Shown piece by piece: positions 33,509 through 43,355 of a stretch of DNA of 51,590 bases; the stretch's first letter is position 1, and every line of letters starts with the position of its first letter. The notes beneath the pieces are model-generated. The model was not told the origin of the DNA, searched no databases, and saw only the letters and a program-made list of their open reading frames with translations. Source of the stretch: Candidatus Rokubacteria bacterium 13_1_40CM_68_15 (GTDB taxonomy: Bacteria; Methylomirabilota; Methylomirabilia; Rokubacteriales; CSP1-6); contig MNEG01000073.1 of the NCBI GenBank assembly GCA_001917585.1, positions 1 to 51,590 of the forward strand, read 5' to 3'. The translations under genes were made by a program, and so were the position numbers.

Positions 33509-33509
33509 G

Positions 33510-35093
33510 TCAGTTGATCCGCTTCGCCTGGCCCTTCCACTCCTTCTCGCGCAGCACGAACTTCTGCACCTTGCCGGTGGAGGTTTTGGGCAGGTCGCCG
33601 AACGCGACGGCAGCGGGCGCCTTGAAGTGCGCGATGTGCTGCTTGCAGAAGTCGATGATCTCGCGCTCGGTGGCGTTCTGCCCGGGCTTGAGCGTGACGA
33701 AGGCCTTCGGGCGCTCGCCCCACTTTTCGTCGGGGATGGCCACGACCGCGCATTCCATCACGGCCGGGTGGCGGGCGACGCACTGCTCGACCTCGATCGT
33801 CGAGATGTTCTCACCGCCCGAGATGATGATGTCCTTCTTGCGATCGCGAAGCTCGATGTACCCGTCGGGATGCCACACGCCGATGTCGCCGGAGTGGAAC
33901 CATCCGCCGCGGAACGCCTCGGCCGTGGCATCAGGCTGCTCGAAGTAGCCGAGCATGACGTTGTTGCCGCGCATCACGACCTCGCCGAGGGTCTCGCCGT
34001 CGCGGGGCACGTCGTTCATGTTGCCGTCCACGATGCGCACGAGATCGAAGTTCGCGTAGCCCTGGCCCTGACGAGCGGCCAGCCGGGCCTGCTCCTCCGG
34101 CGGCAGCGCGTCCCACTCGGCGTGCCACTCGCACACGGTATGCGGGCCATACGTCTCGGTGAGGCCGTACACGTGCACGGGACGGAAGTTCAGCTCCTTG
34201 AGCTTGCCGAGCAGGGTCGGGGACGGCGGCGCCCCGGCCACGGTCACGGTCACCTGCCGATCGAGCCGATGCGCCTTGGGATGGTTGACGACGCCGATCT
34301 GCACGGTCGGCGCGCCGTTGTAGTGGGTGATCCCGGCCTGGTCGAGCGCATCCCAGATGACGGCGGGATCGACCTTGCGCAGACAGTGGTGGGTGCCGCC
34401 GACTGCGGTCACCGCCCACGTGAAGCACCAGCCGTTGCAGTGGAACATCGGAAGCGTCCAGAGATAGTGCGTGTCCCACGTCATTGCCGTCTCGAGGATC
34501 TCGCCGATCGCGTTCACGTAGGCGCCTCGGTGCGAGTACATGACGCCCTTGGGCCGCCCCGTCGTGCCCGAGGTGTAGTTGATGGCCAGCATCTCCTCTT
34601 CGTCCTCGATCCACGAGTCGACGGGCGCGGGCGAGCCCATGCCGAGAAAATCCTCGTAGGGATCGCCGGCGGCGCCGGTGTCGTCGACGCGCACGACCTT
34701 GAGCCCGCTCAGATCGAGGGGCTTGATCAGGTTCTCGAGCTCGGCATCGACGAACACGAACGTGGCGCCCGAGTGCTTGAGGATGTAGCCGATCTCGTCG
34801 GTCGAGAGCCGGATGTTGATGGCGACGAGCACACCACCGGCCATGGGGACTCCGTAATGCGCCTCCAGCATGGCCGGGATGTTCGGGCAGAGGAACGCGA
34901 CGCGGTCATGTCGCCTGAGCCCGCTCCGGCGCAGGGCCGAGGCCAGCCGGTTCGCCCGCTGCTCGAACTGCCGGTAGGTGTACCGACGCCCGCCGTGCAC
35001 GACGGCGACCTTGTCGGGCAGGACACACGCGTTGCGCTTGAGGAAATCCACGGGCGTGAGCTCGGTGCGATAGACATCGATCGAGTTCGCCAT
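33510..35093 (-). CDS. Acyl-CoA synthetase (AMP-forming), medium/long-chain type
   Basis: 527 residues, ANL superfamily. P-loop-like motif INYTSGTTGRPKGVMYSHRG, then HVYGLTETYGPHT, the hinge GWFHSGDIGVWHPDGYIELRDRKKD, and catalytic Lys near the end (KTSTGKVQKFVL). It activates a carboxylate with ATP and loads it onto CoA. The lead sequence FLKRNACVLPDKVAVVHGGRRYTYRQF fits the FadD-like/AMP-dependent ligase group often annotated long-chain fatty acid CoA ligase. It lies 18 bases after the FMN oxidase stop and just before the MFS gene, so the three probably form one operon. Confidence 0.92.
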   Translation of the reverse strand: MANSIDVYRTELTPVDFLKRNACVLPDKVAVVHGGRRYTYRQFEQRANRLASALRRSGLRRHDRVAFLCPNIPAMLEAHYGVPMAGGVLVAINIRLSTDEIGYILKHSGATFVFVDAELENLIKPLDLSGLKVVRVDDTGAAGDPYEDFLGMGSPAPVDSWIEDEEEMLAINYTSGTTGRPKGVMYSHRGAYVNAIGEILETAMTWDTHYLWTLPMFHCNGWCFTWAVTAVGGTHHCLRKVDPAVIWDALDQAGITHYNGAPTVQIGVVNHPKAHRLDRQVTVTVAGAPPSPTLLGKLKELNFRPVHVYGLTETYGPHTVCEWHAEWDALPPEEQARLAARQGQGYANFDLVRIVDGNMNDVPRDGETLGEVVMRGNNVMLGYFEQPDATAEAFRGGWFHSGDIGVWHPDGYIELRDRKKDIIISGGENISTIEVEQCVARHPAVMECAVVAIPDEKWGERPKAFVTLKPGQNATEREIIDFCKQHIAHFKAPAAVAFGDLPKTSTGKVQKFVLREKEWKGQAKRIN

Positions 35094-35111
35094 GCCTTCG
35101 ATCCTCGCGGG

Positions 35112-36197
35112 CTAGTATCCCTCGTCCATCAACGGGAACGCGCTGAAGACGCGCGGCGGCGTGACCGGCTCGGCCCGATGCAGATACGACGTGTCGAGCT
35201 CGGCGAAGCGCGTGACACCGAGCAGACCGAGGCAGATCCGAACCTCGTCCTCGAGCAGCTCGAGCACCCGCACGAGGCCCTCGGCGCCGGCGGCGCCCAG
35301 TCCGCAGCAGGCGATCCGCCCCATGCCGACGCAATCGGCGCCGAGCGCGACGGCCTTGACCACGTCGGTGCCCCGCACGAACGAGCCATCCACGACGACG
35401 AGCGCACGCTTCCGCACGGCCGCGAGGACCTCCGGGAGGACGTCGGCACTGCCGCGGCCGTGGTCGAGCTGTCGCCCGCCGTGATTGGAGACGTAGACGC
35501 CGTCCACGCCGTGCTCGCACGCGAGCTCGGCGTCCTCCGCGGTCGCGATGCCCTTGAGCCACAGCGGCACGTCGTGCGTGTCCTTGAAGCGCTTCACCTG
35601 ATCCCACGAGAGCGCCGCCTGGAAGTCCATGCCGGTGGCCCGGGCCCGCCACGGCTTGATGTACCGCTTGGCGAGATCGCGCTCGCGCCGGCTGTACATG
35701 GCGCTGTCGACCGTGAGACAGAACGCGGCATACCCGTTGTCGCGCGCGCGCTTCACGTGATCGTCCACGAACCGGTCGTCGCCCCGCACGTAGAGCTGGA
35801 AGATGCGCAGGCCGCCGGGCGCCGCCGCCGCCGTCGCCTCGAGCCCGGGATTGCAGACCGACGAGAGCATCTGCGCCACGCCGAACGCCGTCGCGCCGCG
35901 CGCCGCCGTGGCGGCGCCACCCGGGGTGAACGTCTCGATGGAGCCGACGGGGGCGAGCATGACGGGCAGACGCAGCGTCCGGCCGAGCAGCGTGGCCGTC
36001 GTGTCGACCTTGGAAACGTTCCGCAACACTCGCGGCCTGAACGCGATGGAGTCCAACGCCTGGCGGTTCCGCTGCAGCGTCGTCTCGGTCTCGGTGCCGC
36101 CGGCCAGGTAATCCCAGGCGCCCGGATCGAGCGTCTCGTGCGCCGCCCTGACGATCTCGTGCAGCGTTTGAAAGCGCTCCTGGAGGTTTTCACCCAT
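35112..36197 (-). CDS. FMN-dependent alpha-hydroxyacid oxidase/dehydrogenase
   Basis: 361 residues of the glycolate/lactate oxidase family. Motifs: AWDYLAGGTETETTLQRN (N-terminal Tyr site), FRPRVLRNVS, LPVMLAPVG, CLTVDSAMYSRRERD, LWLKGIATAEDAELA (FMN Lys), VSNHGGRQLDHG (catalytic His plus Arg) and VVDGSFVRGTDVVKA. It oxidises an L-2-hydroxyacid, with electrons going to oxygen or a quinone. The ATG at 36197 has no clear leader: a TATAAC box sits only 8 bases upstream. Confidence 0.9.
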   Translation of the reverse strand: MGENLQERFQTLHEIVRAAHETLDPGAWDYLAGGTETETTLQRNRQALDSIAFRPRVLRNVSKVDTTATLLGRTLRLPVMLAPVGSIETFTPGGAATAARGATAFGVAQMLSSVCNPGLEATAAAAPGGLRIFQLYVRGDDRFVDDHVKRARDNGYAAFCLTVDSAMYSRRERDLAKRYIKPWRARATGMDFQAALSWDQVKRFKDTHDVPLWLKGIATAEDAELACEHGVDGVYVSNHGGRQLDHGRGSADVLPEVLAAVRKRALVVVDGSFVRGTDVVKAVALGADCVGMGRIACCGLGAAGAEGLVRVLELLEDEVRICLGLLGVTRFAELDTSYLHRAEPVTPPRVFSAFPLMDEGY

Positions 36198-36205
36198 GAC
36201 GCGGT

Positions 36206-36211
36206 GTTATA
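36206..36211 (-). promoter_or_regulatory. -10-like box TATAAC in a 20-base divergent region
   Basis: On the minus strand TATAAC (36211-36206) precedes ATG 36197 by 8 bases. The opposite gene starts at 36218, so only 20 bases separate the two start codons. Read on the plus strand the same bases give GTTATA/TTATAG, 5-6 bases before GTG 36218. One small A+T patch may serve both directions. Confidence 0.4.
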
Positions 36212-36217
36212 GCACGA

Positions 36218-37804
36218 GTGCCGGCACGGAAGATGAAGATGGCCACCCCACCGTTCGGTTGGCAGCCGCGCTTCTACCCCTGGATCATCGCGGCGTCCGT
36301 CATGCTGGCGACGTTCATGGAGGTGCTCGACACCTCCGTCGCCAACGTCTCGCTGCCGCACATCGCAGGCAGCCTGGCGGCCAGCAACGAGGAAGCGCTG
36401 TGGGTGCTCACCAGCTACCTGGTGTCGAATGCGATCGTGCTGCCGGCGGCCGGATGGTTCGCCGGTTTCTTCGGGCGCAAGCGGTTGCTGATCGGCTGCA
36501 TCGTGCTGTTCACGCTCGCCTCGGTCGTGGCCGGCGCCGCGACCAGTCTCGGCATGATCGTCGTCGCTCGGGTCGTGCAGGGCCTGGGCGGCGGCGCCCT
36601 GCAACCGCTTGCACAGGCCGTGCTGCTCGAGTCATTTCCGGCCGAGCGTCGCGGGTCCGCCATGGCGGTGTACGGGATGGGGGTGGTGGTGGCGCCCATC
36701 GTGGGGCCGACCCTCGGCGGCTGGATCACCGACAATTATTCCTGGCGGTGGATCTTCTACATCAACGTGCCGGTCGGCGTGATGGCCGTCCTCATGATCC
36801 AGGCCTTCGTCGAGGATCCGCCCTGGGTCCGCGGGGGCGCGCGCCGGAGCATCGATCACCTGGGCTTCGCGCTCATGGCGCTCTGGCTCGGCACGCTCCA
36901 GATCGTCCTCGACAAGGGCCAGGAGGCCGACTGGTTCGCCGCGCCGTGGATCCGCTGGCTCAGCACGATCTCGGTGCTCGCCTTCGTGGCGTTCCTCGTG
37001 CGGGAGCTGCGGACTCGCGACCCCATCGTGCAGCTCGGGATCCTCCGGGACCGCAACTTCGCCGTCGGGCTCGCGCTGATCACGGTGATGGGCGCCATCC
37101 TCTACGCGTCCATCTCGCTCCTGCCGCTGTTCCTCCAGACGCTGCTGAACTACCCGGCCTTGCAGAGCGGCCTGGCGCTCAGCCCACGGGGCGTGGGCGC
37201 CCTCGTGTCGATGGTCGTCGTGGGCCGGCTCGTGAACCGGATCGATCCCCGGCTCCTGATCGCGTGCGGGTTCGCGTTGTTGTCGGTGGCCACCCAGATG
37301 CTGGCCCACCTGAACCTCGATGTCGCCATGCGCAACGTCATCGTGCCGAACGTGGTCGCGGGCCTGGCCATGGGGTTCATCTTCGTGCCGTTGACGACCG
37401 TCGCTCTGGGCACGCTGCCCAACGAGCAGATCGGCTATGCCACCGGCCTCTACAACCTCATGCGCAACATCGGCGGGTCGTTCGGCATCGCCATCACCAC
37501 GACGCTTCTGGCTCGGGACGCTCAGCGCCACCAGGCCCTCATGGTCCAGTATCTCTCCCCCGAGAACCCGATCTACACCGAGCGGCTCGACGCGCTGCGT
37601 GGGATGCTGGCGGCGCAGGTCGGGCCCGATGTGGCCGCCGATCAGGCCGTCGCCATCCTCTACCAGCAGCTCCTTCGCCAGGTGACGCTGCTCGCCTACG
37701 TGGACAACTTCCGGTTGATCTCCTTCCTGTGCCTGGCGTGCATCCCGCTGGTCTTTCTCTTCCGGAGGGTGCGACCACAGCCGGGCCAGGTGGCGGCGCA
37801 TTGA
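36218..37804 (+). CDS. MFS multidrug exporter, DHA2 family (EmrB/QacA-like)
   Basis: 528 residues with 14 predicted membrane segments. Motif D1 LDTSVANVSLPHIAGSL, motif A-like GWFAGFFGRKRLLIGCI, RVVQGLGGGALQPLAQAVLL (motif B) and GPTLGGWITDNYSWRWIFYINVPVG (motif C) identify EmrB/QacA drug:proton antiporters. GTG 36218 is used; ATG 36233 or 36239 is possible. It is followed after 7 bases by a HlyD-type adaptor, the usual EmrAB layout. A TolC-like outer-membrane protein is not present in the window. Confidence 0.92.
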   Translation: MPARKMKMATPPFGWQPRFYPWIIAASVMLATFMEVLDTSVANVSLPHIAGSLAASNEEALWVLTSYLVSNAIVLPAAGWFAGFFGRKRLLIGCIVLFTLASVVAGAATSLGMIVVARVVQGLGGGALQPLAQAVLLESFPAERRGSAMAVYGMGVVVAPIVGPTLGGWITDNYSWRWIFYINVPVGVMAVLMIQAFVEDPPWVRGGARRSIDHLGFALMALWLGTLQIVLDKGQEADWFAAPWIRWLSTISVLAFVAFLVRELRTRDPIVQLGILRDRNFAVGLALITVMGAILYASISLLPLFLQTLLNYPALQSGLALSPRGVGALVSMVVVGRLVNRIDPRLLIACGFALLSVATQMLAHLNLDVAMRNVIVPNVVAGLAMGFIFVPLTTVALGTLPNEQIGYATGLYNLMRNIGGSFGIAITTTLLARDAQRHQALMVQYLSPENPIYTERLDALRGMLAAQVGPDVAADQAVAILYQQLLRQVTLLAYVDNFRLISFLCLACIPLVFLFRRVRPQPGQVAAH

Positions 37805-37811
37805 CGATGGT

Positions 37812-38717
37812 GTGCCGCTTGCACGGGCTCTCGTTGGCGGTGCTCTCATGGCTCCTCTCGCAGTGATTCGTCGCCATCCCGTCGCCTTCGCTGTCGGCAC
37901 GCTGGTACTCATCGCCCTGCTGGTGGCCGGCGGTGTCTACTACTCGCACGCGGCGAAGCGCGTCTCCACCGACGACGCCTTCATCGAGGCTCGGATCATC
38001 CGGATCAGCGCGAAGGTCGCCGGCCAGGTGGAGAAGGTGCTGGTGGAAGACAACCAGGAGGTCACCGAGGGGCAGCTCCTCGTCCAGATCGACGAGCGCC
38101 CGTACCGGGCGGTCGTCGACGAGGCGCGCGCGCAGGCCCGCGCGGCCGAGGTGGAAGCGGAGAACGCCGAAGCCGACGCCACCCGCGCTCGCCTGCTCTT
38201 CGAGCGCCAGCTCATCTCGCGTCAAGACTTCGAGAAGGCCGCTGCCACCGCGCGGGCGAAGCGGGAGGCGGCGGAAGCCGCCCGGCGCCGACTCGAGCGG
38301 GCGGAGGTCGACCTGTCGTACACGCGTATCGTGGCGCCGGAGTCGGGGCGCGTCACGCGAAAGTCGGTCGAAGAGGGCATGTACGTGCCGGTCGGCACCC
38401 CGCTCATGGCCATCGTGACGCACGACATCTGGGTGATCGCGAACTTCAAGGAGACTCAGCTCAAGAACATCCGCCCCGGCCAGCCCGTCGAGATCAAGAT
38501 CGACGCGTACAAGGGGAAGGTGTTCAAGGGACACGTGGACAGCATCCAGAGTGGGACCGGTGCCCGCTTCAGCCTGTTGCCGCCCGAAAACGCGACCGGC
38601 AACTTCGTGAAGGTCGTTCAGCGCGTGCCGGTCAAGATCGTCTTCGACCAGCCGCCGCCCCCGGACTATCCGGTCGGACCGGGCATGTCGGTGGTCCCGG
38701 TCGTCAGGGTGACGTAG
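37812..38717 (+). CDS. HlyD-family periplasmic adaptor (EmrA-like)
   Basis: 301 residues from GTG 37812; ATG 37848 is a good alternative. Short cytoplasmic N-terminus, one membrane anchor (about 25-45), barrel-sandwich half KVAGQVEKVLVEDNQEVTEGQLLVQID, a helical hairpin (about 100-160) rich in Ala/Glu/Arg, the second lipoyl half IVAPESGRVTRKSVEEGMYV, and a beta-barrel. The hairpin (about 60 residues) is short, as in EmrA relatives of non-enteric bacteria. It would couple the DHA2 pump to an outer-membrane channel. Confidence 0.9.
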   Translation: MPLARALVGGALMAPLAVIRRHPVAFAVGTLVLIALLVAGGVYYSHAAKRVSTDDAFIEARIIRISAKVAGQVEKVLVEDNQEVTEGQLLVQIDERPYRAVVDEARAQARAAEVEAENAEADATRARLLFERQLISRQDFEKAAATARAKREAAEAARRRLERAEVDLSYTRIVAPESGRVTRKSVEEGMYVPVGTPLMAIVTHDIWVIANFKETQLKNIRPGQPVEIKIDAYKGKVFKGHVDSIQSGTGARFSLLPPENATGNFVKVVQRVPVKIVFDQPPPPDYPVGPGMSVVPVVRVT

Positions 38718-38720
38718 GCG

Positions 38721-39209
38721 TCAAACGCGCCAGATCCACCACAGAAACAGTCCGATCATCGCCACTGAGATCACGAAGTCGGCGGCGATGCCTGCCACCA
38801 TGCCGATGAGCGCGCCCACACCGGTGCGAAGACTGCGTTCCACATCGCCCCCGCGTAGCATCTCGCCGGCCACGGCGCCCACCACGGGACCGATCACGAG
38901 ACCGAATGGGCCGAAGAAGACGCCGGCGAGCGCGCCGACGATGGCGCCGGCGACGGCCCAGCGGCTGCCGCCCGACCGCCGGGCGCCGATCGGTCCCGCC
39001 ACGAAATTCACGAGCAGCGTCGTCAGCGCCAGCGTTATTAGAATTACGAGTCGGCCCACGCCGATGACGGCGAACTGCGTGGCGACGGCCCATACGAGCA
39101 CGCCGATCAGAATGAACAGCGGCCCCGGGATCCAGGGAATCAGCGCGCCGACGAGGCCAGCCACGAACAGCGTGCCCACGACGATCCCGACGACGGTCTG
39201 ACTGTCCAC
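38721..39209 (-). CDS. DUF456 family membrane protein
   Basis: 162 residues, highly hydrophobic with four or five membrane segments and many Gly residues (AGAIVGALAGVFFGPFGLVIGPVVGA). The pattern GLVGALIPWIPGPLFILIGVL plus the Gly-rich repeat matches DUF456. No biochemical function is known for the family. It is convergent with the HlyD gene and ends one base before the upstream lipoprotein gene's stop region, in the same direction. Confidence 0.8.
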   Translation of the reverse strand: MDSQTVVGIVVGTLFVAGLVGALIPWIPGPLFILIGVLVWAVATQFAVIGVGRLVILITLALTTLLVNFVAGPIGARRSGGSRWAVAGAIVGALAGVFFGPFGLVIGPVVGAVAGEMLRGGDVERSLRTGVGALIGMVAGIAADFVISVAMIGLFLWWIWRV

Positions 39210-39863
39210 CTATCGCGTGACGAACGGGATGGCCAGCGTCGCCACCGGAGCGCCCGTGCGGTCGTCGACGAGCGCCGCCGTGAAATCCGCGGAGGAGACG
39301 TTGCGGGAGACGCGCGGGAAGTAGACGAAGCCCGCCGCGTTCGTGCCAGGCGCGAGCACGCGCTCCGGTAGCGCGAGCTGGATCATGTCGCGCGTCGGCA
39401 GCTCGGTCCAGGTCGATCCCGGGAAGTAGTCGAAGAACGGATCGTAGGGAAAGGGCTCTGACAGGATCACGCGCCCACCGGGCTCCCGCCGGGCCACGAA
39501 GACGCCGCGCGAGTACGCGTACGCGGGCGGCCCCGGGTCCGCCACCGTGCCGTGCACCTCGCCCGGCGCCAGTGTTGCGAACCGCCGACCGTCGCCGCTC
39601 ACCAGGGCGAAGTCGGAATGACGGATCCTCAGTGGCACGTCACTCTGGTTGTCGACGGTCACGAGGATCGGCGTGAAGACACCGGGGAGACCCATCGGAT
39701 GTGCCCGCCATGCCCCCGTCTGGGCGACGACGCGAACGCCGGCCGCCTCGGCCGTGGCGGGGCGACCGGGCCCTGGCAAGACCTGGGCCGTCGGCGCCGG
39801 CCGCAGCTCGGCGGCGCATCCGGAGAGCACCACGATCAGCGCGAGCAGACTCGAGACTTTCAT
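39210..39863 (-). CDS. Lipoprotein of unknown function
   Basis: 217 residues. A signal sequence with lipobox LSGC (Cys16) predicts lipid attachment: MKVSSLLALIVVLSGCAAEL. The rest is beta-rich and Pro-rich: VTVDNQSDVPLRIRHSDFALVSGDGRRF suggests an Ig-like or DUF4352-type fold, and FVYFPRV an extended C-terminal strand. CTGGAG precedes the ATG on the minus strand. Its stop touches the start of the DUF456 gene (TGA/ATG adjacent). Family not recognised with certainty. Confidence 0.7.
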   Translation of the reverse strand: MKVSSLLALIVVLSGCAAELRPAPTAQVLPGPGRPATAEAAGVRVVAQTGAWRAHPMGLPGVFTPILVTVDNQSDVPLRIRHSDFALVSGDGRRFATLAPGEVHGTVADPGPPAYAYSRGVFVARREPGGRVILSEPFPYDPFFDYFPGSTWTELPTRDMIQLALPERVLAPGTNAAGFVYFPRVSRNVSSADFTAALVDDRTGAPVATLAIPFVTR

Positions 39864-39923
39864 GACTCCAGCTTACGCCTTCGGCTGCGCAGGGAGTCCC
39901 GGTGAGATACCCTTTGCTTTGAT

Positions 39924-41327
39924 ATGACCGCTCGACCCCGCGGCACCGTGTTCGAAAAGATTTGGTCCAGCCACGTCGTGACAGAAGGCCCCGGAGGGCA
40001 CGTCCTCCTTTATATAGACCGCCACCTGCTCCACGAGGGCTCGACTCACGCGTGGGAGCGCATGGCGCGAAACGGCAGCCGGATGCGCCGCCCCGACCTG
40101 TCGTTCGCCACGGCCGATCACTACGTGCTCACCACGCCCGGTACGCCGACGGCGGACGCCGAGACGCGCAAGATGGTCGAGTCGCTGACGCGCCACACCA
40201 CCGAGCAGGGCGTGACGTTCTTCGGCGTGGGCGACGACCGGCGCGGGATCGTGCACGTCATCGGTCCCGAGCAAGGACTGACGCTGCCCGGCATCCTTCT
40301 CGTCTGCGGCGACTCGCACACCGCCACCCATGGCGCGTTCGGCTGTCTGGCCTTCGGCGTCGGCTCCACCGAGGTCGAGCACGTGATGATCACGCAGACG
40401 CTCTGGCAGAAGAAGCCGAAGTCGCTGCGCGTCACGGTGGACGGCCGGCTGGGCTTCGGCGTCACCGCCAAGGACGTGATCCTCGCCATCATCGCCACGA
40501 TCGGCGCGGCCGGCGGCGTCGGTCACGTCATCGAGTATGCCGGCACGGTGATTCGCGCGATGACCATGGACCAGCGCATGACGGTTTGCAACATGTCGAT
40601 CGAGGCGGGGGCGCGCGCCGGCATGGTCGCGCCCGACGAGACGACGTTCGCCTACCTCGAAGGCCGGCCCTTCGCGCCGAAGGGTGAGCTGTGGGCCCGG
40701 GCGCTGGCGTACTGGAAAACGCTGCCGAGCGATCTTGACGCGACGTTCGACCGCGAGGTCACGCTGGACGGTACCGAGATCGCGCCGACGGTGACCTGGG
40801 GCACGAGCCCGCAAGACGCGCTCCCGATCACGGAGCGCGTCCCCGATCCAGCACGCGCCGCCGACGCCACGCGGCGCGAGAGCATGGAGCGCGCGCTCGC
40901 CTACATGGGCCTCACCGCGGGCATTCCGCTCACCGAGATCACGGTCGATCGCGTCTTCATCGGCTCCTGCACCAACAGCCGGCTCGACGACCTGCGCGCG
41001 GCCGCGCAGGTGGTGAAGGGCAAGCGTGCCGTGGTGCCGGCGTGGGTCGTTCCCGGCTCCGGCCTCATCAAGCGGGCCGCCGAGGCCGAAGGCCTCGACC
41101 GGGTCTTCCGCGATGCCGGCTTCGAGTGGCGGGAAGCGGGCTGCTCGATGTGCGTCGGGATGAACGGCGAGACCGCGCGCGGCGGCGAGCGGGTCGCGTC
41201 CACGTCGAACCGCAACTTCGAGGGCCGGCAGGGCCAGGGCGCTCGCACGCATCTGGTCTCGCCCGCCATGGCCGCGGCGGCGGCGGTGACGGGCCGACTC
41301 ACCGACGTGCGCACGCTGCGAGGCTGA
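39924..41327 (+). CDS. leuC: 3-isopropylmalate dehydratase, large subunit
   Basis: Isomerises 2- to 3-isopropylmalate in leucine synthesis; with LeuD forms the [4Fe-4S] enzyme. 467 residues, equal to the family's length. The cluster cysteines are Cys349 ([11 protein letters not shown]), Cys407 and Cys410 (GCSMCVGMN). [32 protein letters not shown] and GMVAPDE are also typical. leuD follows, but only after a 2-kb sensor kinase. A related aconitase-type substrate (for example homoaconitate) is possible. Confidence 0.92.
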   Translation: MTARPRGTVFEKIWSSHVVTEGPGGHVLLYIDRHLLHEGSTHAWERMARNGSRMRRPDLSFATADHYVLTTPGTPTADAETRKMVESLTRHTTEQGVTFFGVGDDRRGIVHVIGPEQGLTLPGILLVCGDSHTATHGAFGCLAFGVGSTEVEHVMITQTLWQKKPKSLRVTVDGRLGFGVTAKDVILAIIATIGAAGGVGHVIEYAGTVIRAMTMDQRMTVCNMSIEAGARAGMVAPDETTFAYLEGRPFAPKGELWARALAYWKTLPSDLDATFDREVTLDGTEIAPTVTWGTSPQDALPITERVPDPARAADATRRESMERALAYMGLTAGIPLTEITVDRVFIGSCTNSRLDDLRAAAQVVKGKRAVVPAWVVPGSGLIKRAAEAEGLDRVFRDAGFEWREAGCSMCVGMNGETARGGERVASTSNRNFEGRQGQGARTHLVSPAMAAAAAVTGRLTDVRTLRG

Positions 41328-41348
41328 CGCATCCTCGCTCAAGTTGTC

Positions 41349-43355
41349 CTGTTCGTCGCGTACGTTCTCGCCGGCAAGCTCGGCCTGTCGCTGGCGTCGG
41401 TCCACACCAACGCCTCGGCCGTCTGGCCACCGACCGGCCTCGCGATCGGCGCGTTGATCGTCGGCGGCTATCGCTTGTGGCCGGCGATCCTGCTCGGCGC
41501 CTTCGTCGTGAACGTCACGACGGCCGGGTCCATCGCGACGTCCCTCGGAATCGGCGTGGGCAACACGACCGAAGCGCTGGCCGGCGCCTGGCTCGTGAAT
41601 CGCTTCGCGGGCGGCCGGCACGTCTTCGAGCGCGCGCGCGACGTCTTCAAGTTCGCGCTCGCCGCCGGACTCAGCACCATGATCTCGGCCACCATCGGCG
41701 TGACGAGTCTGGAAATCGGGGGCTATGCGGCGTGGGCGGAAGGGGGCGCGATCTGGTGGACGTGGTGGCTCGGCGATGCGGTCGGGGCTCTCATCGTCAC
41801 CCCCGTGGTGGTCCTCTGGAGCCAGCCGCCGGTGATCCCTCGCGAGCGCCGCATCGAAGCGGTGGTCGTGCTGCTCGCGACCGTGACGATCGGCGCGCTC
41901 GTCTTCTGGGAGCGAGGCATGCTCCCGATGCCCTTCGTCGCCATGCCGCCGCTGATCTGGGCGGCCTTCCGGCTGGGCGTGCGCGAGGCGGCCACGTTGA
42001 TCCTGATCCTCTCCGGCATCGCAGTCACCGCGACGGTCCGCGGGCTGGGGCCGTTCGCGGTCGGAACCCAGAACACGTCACTCCTGCTGGTGCAGGTCTT
42101 CATGGGCACGATGGCCGTCACGACGTTGCCGCTGGCCGCGGTCGTGGCGGAGCGGCGGGCCATCTCCCAGGAGCGGCTGCGGCTGCTCGAGCGCGCGCAG
42201 ACGGCGCAGACCATCGCCGAGGAAGCGAACCGCGCCAAGGACGAGTTCCTCGCGATGCTCTCGCACGAGCTGCGCACGCCGCTCAACTCGGCGCTCGGTT
42301 GGGCCGCGATCCTGCGTGAGGGCCGGATCGACACCGTCACCTCGAAACGGGGGGTCGAGACCGTCGAGCGCAACATCCGTCTCCTCGCCCGACTGATCGA
42401 CGACCTGATCGATCTCTCCCGGATCGCAGCCGGCAAGCTCACCGTGGAGCGTAAGCCGGTGGAGCTGGACGCCGTGATCAGCGCCGCCGCCGAGGCCGTC
42501 CGGCCGGCGGCCACCAGCGGCGGCATCGCGCTCGAGATCGTCGTCGATGCGCCCGGCGCGCGCGTGATGGGCGACGGCGTGAGGCTCCAGCAGGTGGTGT
42601 GGAACGTCCTCTCCAACGCGGTCAAGTTCACCGAGCGCGGTGGCCGCATCACCACGCGACTGTCCCGTCACGGCACACACGCCCGAATCCTGGTCACCGA
42701 CACGGGGCGCGGCATCGCGCCCGACCTCCTCCCGCACGTGTTCGAACGCTTCCGCCAGGCCGAGAGCGCGGGCGCGCGGCCGCACTTGGGACTGGGGCTC
42801 GGCCTCGCCATCGTGCGCCACCTGGTCGGGCTGCATGGCGGCACCGTCACCGCCGACAGCGCGGGCGAGGGCCGGGGCTCGACGTTCACGATCGAGCTTC
42901 CGCTGATGACCGACGGCGCCCGGTCGACGCCGGTGGAACCATCGCCCCACGAATCGCCGCTGCCGGGACTCGACAACCTGAACGTGCTTCTCGTCGACGA
43001 CGATCCCGATAGCCGCGAAGTCCTGGCGGTCATCCTCGAGAAGTGCGGCGCCCGGCCGGTGACGACCGGCTCCACCGCCCAGGCGCTGGAAGCGCTGGAT
43101 CGCACGCGGTTCGACGTGATGGTGGCGGACATCGGAATGCCCGGACGGGACGGCTACGACCTGATTCGTACCGTGCGGGCCCGCACCGACGGCGTACGTG
43201 ACATTCCCGCCGTCGCCTTCACGGCGTTCGCTGGTGTCGACGATGCGCGCCGCGCGCTGGAGGCGGGGTACGACCTGCATTTCGGCAAGCCGGTTGAGCC
43301 GGCAACCCTCACACGCGCCCTCGCGGTGCTTGCCGGCCGCGCCGGGCCGCGGTAG
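41349..43355 (+). CDS. MASE1-domain hybrid histidine kinase with receiver
   Basis: About 668 residues if begun at CTG 41349. MASE1 sensor region (about 1-265): repeated membrane segments with ASAVWPPTGLAIGALIVGGYRLWPA, VTTAGS and WWTWWLGDAVGALIVTPVV. HisKA has phospho-acceptor His306 (MLSHELRTPLNSALGWAAIL), HATPase the boxes NVLSNAVKFTE, VTDTGRGIAPD, VFERF and GLGLGLAIVRHLVGLHGG. REC has LLVDDDPDSRE, Asp594 (VMVADIGMPG) and Lys647. The first TTG (41454) would remove the first helix; no ATG/GTG/TTG lies between the leuC stop and there, and the frame is that of leuC. It lies between leuC and leuD. Confidence 0.88.
   Translation: MFVAYVLAGKLGLSLASVHTNASAVWPPTGLAIGALIVGGYRLWPAILLGAFVVNVTTAGSIATSLGIGVGNTTEALAGAWLVNRFAGGRHVFERARDVFKFALAAGLSTMISATIGVTSLEIGGYAAWAEGGAIWWTWWLGDAVGALIVTPVVVLWSQPPVIPRERRIEAVVVLLATVTIGALVFWERGMLPMPFVAMPPLIWAAFRLGVREAATLILILSGIAVTATVRGLGPFAVGTQNTSLLLVQVFMGTMAVTTLPLAAVVAERRAISQERLRLLERAQTAQTIAEEANRAKDEFLAMLSHELRTPLNSALGWAAILREGRIDTVTSKRGVETVERNIRLLARLIDDLIDLSRIAAGKLTVERKPVELDAVISAAAEAVRPAATSGGIALEIVVDAPGARVMGDGVRLQQVVWNVLSNAVKFTERGGRITTRLSRHGTHARILVTDTGRGIAPDLLPHVFERFRQAESAGARPHLGLGLGLAIVRHLVGLHGGTVTADSAGEGRGSTFTIELPLMTDGARSTPVEPSPHESPLPGLDNLNVLLVDDDPDSREVLAVILEKCGARPVTTGSTAQALEALDRTRFDVMVADIGMPGRDGYDLIRTVRARTDGVRDIPAVAFTAFAGVDDARRALEAGYDLHFGKPVEPATLTRALAVLAGRAGPR

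Noticed and set aside
33627..36212. 861-residue plus-strand frame opposite the acyl-CoA ligase and FMN oxidase
   Set aside because: Antisense to two genes with full motif sets; no recognisable domain; an effect of codon bias.
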